Assembly: GCF_017753665.1 (NCBI RefSeq) | Contig: NZ_CP072524.1 | Location: forward strand, 2,046,001 to 2,110,000 | Direction of reading: 5' to 3' | Origin: Neisseria sicca | Lineage (GTDB): Bacteria > Pseudomonadota > Gammaproteobacteria > Burkholderiales > Neisseriaceae | Length of the DNA: 64,000 nt | Part shown: one piece after another, positions 62,604 to 64,000 of the stretch | How positions within the stretch are numbered: the first letter of the stretch is position 1 | Layout: the number at the start of each line of letters is the position of its first letter | Notes under the pieces: generated by a model | Seen by the model: the letters and a program-made list of their open reading frames with translations, nothing else | Told to the model about the DNA's origin: nothing | Databases searched by the model: none | Position numbers and translations under genes: made by a program

Positions 62604-62650
62604 AAAAGGTCGTCTGAAAACCAAAACTGATGGTTTTCAGACGACCTTTT
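62604..62650. terminator. Paired-DUS terminator after purB
   Basis: A 20-bp perfect stem from inverted DUS copies with a seven-base loop and T tract, about 35 bp behind the purB stop. Confidence 0.85.
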
Positions 62651-62656
62651 GTCAAA

Positions 62657-62764
62657 TATAGTGGATTAACTTTAAACCAGTACGGCGTTGCCTCGCCTTG
62701 CCGTACTATCTTGTACTGTCTGCGGCTTCGTCGCCTTGTCCTGATTTAAATTTAATCCACTATA
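62657..62764. repeat. Correia element (short form) behind purB
   Basis: A 108-bp copy with TATAGTGGATTAACTTTAAA at the left and TTTAATCCACTATA at the right, same internally deleted type as at 8711 and 20106. It begins seven bases from the purB terminator. Confidence 0.92.
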
Positions 62765-62767
62765 AGA

Positions 62768-62852
62768 GTAGCGTGGGCATTGCCCACGACTTTCAACCCA
62801 GACATCCGAACCCAATCATTTCTATTCATTCCGTGGGTAAAACCCACGCTAC
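62768..62852. repeat. MITE/REP-like element with GTAGCGTGGG ends
   Basis: Terminal inverted repeats GTAGCGTGGG and CCCACGCTAC enclose 85 bp. Each end is itself a hairpin: CGTGGGCATTGCCCACG (62772-62788) and CGTGGGTAAAACCCACG (62832-62848). It follows the Correia element by three bases. No coding capacity. Confidence 0.65.
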
Positions 62853-62876
62853 GGGCTTAGTTTTTGATACGGAACC

Positions 62877-62903
62877 CGCGCCACCAGCCTGCCTGTTGGC
62901 GCG
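62877..62903 (-). terminator. Possible terminator behind the TruC-like gene
   Basis: CGCGCCA and TGGCGCG arms with a 13-base loop, 10 bp behind the stop. The T run on the minus strand comes about 15 bases later, so the call is weak. Confidence 0.4.
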
Positions 62904-62912
62904 ACCTTTCGC

Positions 62913-63620
62913 TTAGGCTTCAAACTTATCCAGCCAAATCCGCCAGCTCTCGTCGGTATCGGCGCAGACGGTCAGGGTTTCGCCGTTTTCGATGCTTTGG
63001 AACGACAGGCTGCGGGCGTGGAGCATGAGGCGGGTGGTGCCGAGGTGGGCGGCGGTGGCGTGGTTTTGGCGCAGGTCGCCGTAGTTGGTGTCGCCGACGA
63101 TGGGGTGGAAGATGTGTTTCATGTGGCGGCGCAGTTGGTGTTTGCGGCCTGTGTACGGGATGAGTTCTGCCCACGAGTAGCGCGAGGTCGGGTAGCGGGC
63201 GGCGGATTGGAAGGGCAATTCGGTGCGCGCCAGGCAGCGGTATTGGGTTTGGGCGTCTTGGAGGGTAGCTTCGGTTTGGGATTCGGCGATTTTGTCGGGC
63301 TGATATTTGAGGGGGTAATCGATGAGTCCGTCGTCGGGCAAATATCCGCGTACGATTGCCCAGTAGGTTTTGTGTGTGGTTTTTTGTTCGAACTGCTGCG
63401 TCAGCAGGCGGGCGGCTTCGGGATCGAGGGCAAACAGGAGGACGCCGGATGTGGGGCGGTCGAGGCGGTGGGCGGGATAGACGTGTTGTCCGATTTGGTC
63501 GCGCAGGGTCTGCATGACGAACTGTGTTTCGTGGCGGTCGAGCCAGCTCCGGTGGACGAGCATTCTGGCGGGTTTGTTGACGGCGATGGTGCGGCTGTCG
63601 CGGTAGAGGATTTCGAGCAT
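62913..63620 (-). CDS. truC: TruC/RluA-family tRNA or rRNA pseudouridine synthase
   Basis: A 235-residue RluA-type enzyme without an S4 domain. The catalytic Asp is in YPAHRLDRPTSGVLLFALD near residues 48-66, and KTYWAIVRGYLPD near 84 and TGRKHQLRRHMKHIFHPIVG near 157-176 are the other family motifs. Size and 'NKPARMLVHRSWLDRHETQF' near the start resemble TruC, which modifies U65 in tRNA-Asp and Ile; substrate specificity is inferred. Stands alone, convergent with purB. Confidence 0.85.
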   Translation of the reverse strand: MLEILYRDSRTIAVNKPARMLVHRSWLDRHETQFVMQTLRDQIGQHVYPAHRLDRPTSGVLLFALDPEAARLLTQQFEQKTTHKTYWAIVRGYLPDDGLIDYPLKYQPDKIAESQTEATLQDAQTQYRCLARTELPFQSAARYPTSRYSWAELIPYTGRKHQLRRHMKHIFHPIVGDTNYGDLRQNHATAAHLGTTRLMLHARSLSFQSIENGETLTVCADTDESWRIWLDKFEA

Positions 63621-63825
63621 GGCAGGATGTGGGCGGAAATGGGGGATTGTAACGCAAGCGGCGCGGCTGCGACGGCAATCTTGTCCCTTTCGGGCGGGTA
63701 AACGGGCTGAAACGCATGATTCGGTTCAAATAAGGAACACTTGCTGCCGTTCATGTTTGCGTTTTCAGACGACCTCGGGTTCTGTCGGTTACAATGTGGG
63801 GGTTTAACAAGATGAAGGAAAAACC

Positions 63826-64000
63826 GTGAGCCTGCTCAAAAAACTGCCCAAGCCCATGCTGCCCGATGAGGCGCGCCGCGAGATTCAGGCGCGGGAGTCG
63901 TATCATGTTTTGAAGATTATTTCGGAATTTGTCGAAGCGGGCGAGGAGCTGCGGGCAATTCAGCCTGCGGTCAGCATTTACGGCAGCGCGCGCACGCCGG
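63826..64000 (+). CDS. LOG-family (TIGR00730-type) protein, 5' part
   Basis: A GTG at 63826 opens a frame to the window edge: (M)SLLKKLPKPMLPDEARREI, then FVEAGEELRAIQPAVSIYGS and ARTP. AAGGAAAA lies six to ten bases before the GTG. The upstream ATG at 63812 reads only five codons to a stop, so it is not the start. The YGSART motif is the entry to the Rossmann-like LOG fold (nucleotide 5'-monophosphate phosphoribohydrolase or cytokinin-type enzymes). Catalytic PGGxGT lies beyond the window. Confidence 0.8.
   Translation, partial: MSLLKKLPKPMLPDEARREIQARESYHVLKIISEFVEAGEELRAIQPAVSIYGSARTP

Overview
The window is a chromosomal segment of a Neisseria species. The 12-mer AGGTCGTCTGAA and its reverse complement TTCAGACGACCT occur dozens of times, often as inverted pairs behind genes. 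This is the DNA uptake sequence (DUS) dialect I associate with the N. mucosa / N. sicca / N. macacae group, not the ATGCCGTCTGAA of meningococcus and gonococcus. Correia elements, dRS3-type repeats, an IS30-family (IS1655-like) element and a GNA2091/DolP homologue agree with this. The naming comes from memory of dialect lists, not from a search.

Layout. 0-5.4 kb (minus strand): an HTH regulator cut by the window edge, the zinc transporter zupT, a hydrolase-like protein without its nucleophile, exonuclease III, a DUF488 protein and rsmI. 5.4-8.6 kb (plus): yraN, a GmhA/DiaA-type SIS protein, dolP, a Lys/Pro/Gln-rich membrane protein and map. 8.8-10.1 kb: parA and a small secreted protein. 10.2-22.4 kb (minus): pdxA, then the envelope block frr-uppS-cdsA-dxr-rseP-bamA-ompH-lpxD-fabZ-lpxA, which covers ribosome recycling, isoprenoid and undecaprenyl synthesis, CDP-diacylglycerol, outer-membrane protein assembly and early lipid A synthesis. 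22.6-29.8 kb: terC, an IS1655-like insertion, a CopD-like protein, a FUSC protein, a photolyase, proB and a DUF2818 protein. 30-49 kb: the complete NADH dehydrogenase I set nuoA-N (minus), interrupted by accessory genes. 49-59.5 kb: a DUF533 protein, tamB, an HbpS/GlcG-type protein, an MscS channel, tamA and sstT. 59.5-64 kb: a short AT-rich segment with a Haemophilus-type uptake sequence, a YdcF-like protein, purB, a Correia element, a TruC-like pseudouridine synthase and the start of a LOG-family gene.

The most unusual part is the nuo cluster. Non-respiratory genes sit between nuoE and nuoF (AT-rich unknown protein), nuoF and nuoG (DUF559 nuclease fold, bracketed by REP-like hairpins), nuoK and nuoL (two-TM protein whose start codon is an AT-dialect DUS), and nuoL and nuoM (a cupin plus a translationally coupled ABC-type ATPase and PIN nuclease). 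Nearly all GCCGTCTGAA-core uptake sequences in the window, a minority dialect here, lie in this cluster. I infer that the gaps between nuo genes are landing sites for genes acquired by transformation. The ATPase-PIN pair is the best candidate for an undescribed, perhaps defensive, system. The second transfer signal is the 59.56-60.16 kb segment, which ends in a perfect Pasteurellaceae uptake-signal terminator.
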